A stretch of DNA of 64,000 nt from Cellulomonas sp. Root485. Its GTDB lineage: Bacteria; Actinomycetota; Actinomycetes; Actinomycetales; Cellulomonadaceae. The notes under the pieces are model-generated. The model saw only the letters and a list, made by a program, of their open reading frames with translations, searched no databases and was not told the origin of the DNA. The DNA is taken from the NCBI RefSeq assembly GCF_001426705.1, contig NZ_LMFC01000001.1, forward strand, positions 111,450-175,449, given 5' to 3'. The position numbers and the translations under genes are program-made. This document shows, one piece after another, positions 61,822-64,000 of the stretch; within the stretch, counting starts at the first letter, position 1; every line of letters starts with the position of its first letter.

Positions 61822-64000
61822 ATGCGGCTACGTGCCTGCCTCGCCACCGGTGCGGTCAGTGCCCTGGCCATCGTGGGGTTCGTGACGCCTGCGCAGGCCG
61901 GCGGTGCCGCGCCGAGCGTGCCCGTCCTGGTCGGCCCGGTCGCCGGAGCGCCCTCGGTGCCCTCGACGGCGCAGCTGCAGGTCCGCGCGTCGGATCCCGA
62001 CGACGCCCAGGTGGACGTGACGTTCCACGCGCAGGCGCACACCCCCGGCACCCCGGGGACGGGCGACCCGTTCACGCTCATGCTCATGCCGGACACGCAG
62101 AACTACGTGAGCACGACGGCGAACACCGACATCATGCGGCAGCAGGCGCAGTGGATCGCGGACAACAAGGACCCGCTGAACATCGCGTTCGTGGCGCACC
62201 TCGGCGACATCGTCGGGGTGGAGACGGCGACGGTGCAGTGGGACCGCGCCTCGCAGTACCTGGCGATCCTCGACGCGGCCAACGTGCCGAGTGCGGTGCT
62301 GCCTGGGAACCACGACATGAACCTGACCACGGGGTCGGCGGCGCTCTACCAGCAGTACTTCCCGGTGAGCCGGTACGCGAACGCGACCTGGAACTCACCG
62401 ACGGCGTCCTACGGCGGCTACTTCGGCCAGGACCAGTTCGGCGACGACCCCGTGGACCGGCAGAACCTCGACAGCTACTCCCTGTTCACCGCGGGCGGCA
62501 TGGACTTCCTGCTGCTCAGCCTCGAGTTCAACGCCCCCGACCCGGTCCTCGACTGGGCGCGGCGGGTGCTGGCCGCGTACCCGGACCGCCGGGCGATCGT
62601 CGCGACGCACAGCTACGTCGACACCGCCGGCGGCCTGACCACCCAGGTCGCCCGTGCGGACGGCGGGAACAGCGGCCAGGCGATCTGGGAGGAGCTGGTC
62701 CGGCCGAGCTGTTCGGTGTTCCTCGTGGTCAACGGGCACTTCTCCGACGAGGTCACCGCCGAGGCGCGCCGGACGGACACCAACGCGTGCGGGCAGCCCG
62801 TGCAGGCGATGCTCTCCGACTACCAGGACCGCCCGCGCGGCGGCGACGGGTGGCTGCGGTACCTCACGTTCGACCCGGGCGCCGACGAGATCCGCGCGTT
62901 CACGTACTCGCCGTTCCTCGGGCAGTTCGAGACGGACGCGGACAGCCAGTTCACGGTCCCGTACGACATGAGAGAGCCCGCGGACCTGCCGGTGGTCGGT
63001 ACCGCGACGGTCGCGTCGGGCTCGGTCGCGTCGGTCCCGGTCCCGGCGTTGCCACCGGGCACCCTGGTCGACTGGTACGCGACGGTCGACGACGGCACGT
63101 CGGTGACGCGCAGCCCGACCTGGTCCTACACGACCGCGCAGGCCGGCCCGGCGACGCTCGCGTCGGACGCCTTCTCGCGGACCGTCGCGAACGGCTGGGG
63201 CACGGCCGACACCGGCGGCGTATGGACCGTCGGCGGGGGCACGACCCGGTTCTCGGTGGGTTCGGGCGTGGGGCAGCAGGCCGCCGGGGCCGGCGGGACC
63301 GTCGCCGCGACGCTCGGGTCCGTCACGTCGGCGTCGTCCGACGTCTCCGTCTCCGTCGGGCTCGACCGGGTGCCGTCCGGGCCCGTGTACCTGACGGTCT
63401 CCGGGCGGGTGGTCGGGAGCGCGGACTACGGGGCGCGCGTGAAGGTGCTCGCCACGGGTGCGGTCCAGCTGCACACGGAGCGGTCGGGCACGGTGCTCAC
63501 GGGCAACACGCTGCCGGGCCTGACGCTGGCCGCCGGCGACCGGCTGCGCGTCCGCGTGCAGGTCGAGGGCACCAGCCCGACGACCATCCGGACGCGGGCG
63601 TGGAAGGTCGGCTCCGCGGAGCCCACGACCTGGCAGTACACGGCGACCGACTCGACGGCTGGCCTCCAGTCGGGCGGCGGCGTGCGGCTGACGACGTACG
63701 CGAGCTCGACCGTGACCGGCGGCAACATCCTCGCGCGGTACGACGACCTGCTCGCGACGGGCGTCGGCGGCACGACCCCGCCACCGAACGTGCCGCCCAG
63801 CGCGAGCTTCACCGCGAGCGCGGCCGGGCTGACGGCGTCGGTGGACTCGTCGGCGTCGACGGACTCCGACGGCACGATCGTGAGCCGGGTGTGGGCGTTC
63901 GGCGACGGCTCGACCGGGACCGGCGCGACGAGCAGCCGCACCTACGCCGCGGCCGGCACCTACACGATCACCCTGACGGTGACCGACGACGACGGCGCCG
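61822..64000 (+). CDS. Secreted calcineurin-like metallophosphoesterase with PKD domain (3' end outside window)
   Basis: The frame is open from ATG 61822 to the window end (726 codons seen). A signal peptide (about 1-26, cut after PAQA) is followed by an Ig-like segment (about 30-75), a metallophosphoesterase domain (about 85-330) with PDTQNY, HLGDIVG, LPGNHDMN, ATHSYVDT and VNGHFSDE, a concanavalin-like beta region (about 440-630) and a PKD domain starting near 660 (GDGSTGTGA, GTYTITLTVTDDDG). It would act on the cell surface or outside on phosphate esters, and the PKD part suggests polymer or cell-wall attachment. Further repeats may lie beyond the window. Confidence 0.88.
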   Translation, partial: MRLRACLATGAVSALAIVGFVTPAQAGGAAPSVPVLVGPVAGAPSVPSTAQLQVRASDPDDAQVDVTFHAQAHTPGTPGTGDPFTLMLMPDTQNYVSTTANTDIMRQQAQWIADNKDPLNIAFVAHLGDIVGVETATVQWDRASQYLAILDAANVPSAVLPGNHDMNLTTGSAALYQQYFPVSRYANATWNSPTASYGGYFGQDQFGDDPVDRQNLDSYSLFTAGGMDFLLLSLEFNAPDPVLDWARRVLAAYPDRRAIVATHSYVDTAGGLTTQVARADGGNSGQAIWEELVRPSCSVFLVVNGHFSDEVTAEARRTDTNACGQPVQAMLSDYQDRPRGGDGWLRYLTFDPGADEIRAFTYSPFLGQFETDADSQFTVPYDMREPADLPVVGTATVASGSVASVPVPALPPGTLVDWYATVDDGTSVTRSPTWSYTTAQAGPATLASDAFSRTVANGWGTADTGGVWTVGGGTTRFSVGSGVGQQAAGAGGTVAATLGSVTSASSDVSVSVGLDRVPSGPVYLTVSGRVVGSADYGARVKVLATGAVQLHTERSGTVLTGNTLPGLTLAAGDRLRVRVQVEGTSPTTIRTRAWKVGSAEPTTWQYTATDSTAGLQSGGGVRLTTYASSTVTGGNILARYDDLLATGVGGTTPPPNVPPSASFTASAAGLTASVDSSASTDSDGTIVSRVWAFGDGSTGTGATSSRTYAAAGTYTITLTVTDDDGA

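Overview
The window is very GC-rich, coding-dense DNA from an actinobacterium. It has many GTG starts, 4-bp ATGA/GTGA stop-start overlaps and a mycothiol synthase gene (mshD). A mannanase of the GH5 type with a family 2 carbohydrate-binding module, a PKD-containing secreted phosphoesterase and a reduced actinobacterial Tad pilus cluster make a Cellulomonas-like genus the most likely source. That assignment is inferred from gene content, not from a marker gene. No rRNA, tRNA, CRISPR array, insertion sequence or phage gene was seen.

Layout. Positions 1-4878 hold a tightly overlapping plus-strand operon: an ATP-grasp enzyme (cut by the window edge), a PHP hydrolase, a processive GT2 glycosyltransferase, a 61-residue membrane protein, a lone receiver and a PAS histidine kinase. 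After a flavin oxidase, 6453-8083 carries a TasA/SipW-type fibre locus beside a GGDEF-EAL protein. Positions 10458-17681 hold msrB, a NERD-like protein, two MarR regulators, a DHA2 drug exporter, a DUF2510 membrane protein and a sugar porter. Positions 18032-23875 hold Pit phosphate uptake and a mutT1-ppk1-mshD operon. Positions 23946-34732 hold a flavin monooxygenase, the secreted mannanase, a lysyl-PG-synthase-like protein, a frameshifted DMT transporter, acs, a Pro-rich membrane protein, a formate/nitrite channel and an old yellow enzyme. Positions 34729-42380 are a complete histidine-utilisation operon, hutH-hutU-M20 amidohydrolase-hutF-hutI, divergent from its IclR regulator. Positions 42403-46554 hold a TetR/epoxide-hydrolase pair, malic enzyme and a Fic-like protein. 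Positions 47110-58856 are the conserved actinobacterial helicase/secretion neighbourhood: HAD-IB phosphatase, CpaE-like, TadA, TadB, TadC, Flp-like DUF4244, two TadE-like proteins and a DECH helicase. In it a VOC-type gene and several tandem repeats interrupt the pilus genes. Positions 58935-61315 are the 5-oxoprolinase genes pxpABC, followed by a STAS anti-sigma antagonist and the 5' part of a secreted phosphoesterase.

The regulatory DNA is unusually readable. A MarR site pair (15307-15347) and a TetR palindrome pair (43002-43048) each bracket a recognisable promoter. A palindrome lies in the hut divergent region. Two SigR/SigH-type thiol-stress promoters (GGAAY-N18-GTT) precede msrB and the old yellow enzyme. 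Three FliA/WhiG-like promoters (TSAA-N15/16-GCCGATRA) lie within 5 kb, one of them before the TasA-like fibre gene. Several genes appear to be leaderless. Repeat-rich tracts at 46601-46826, 53001-53211 and 54627-54992, and a possible structured RNA at 17795-17866, are the least explained parts.
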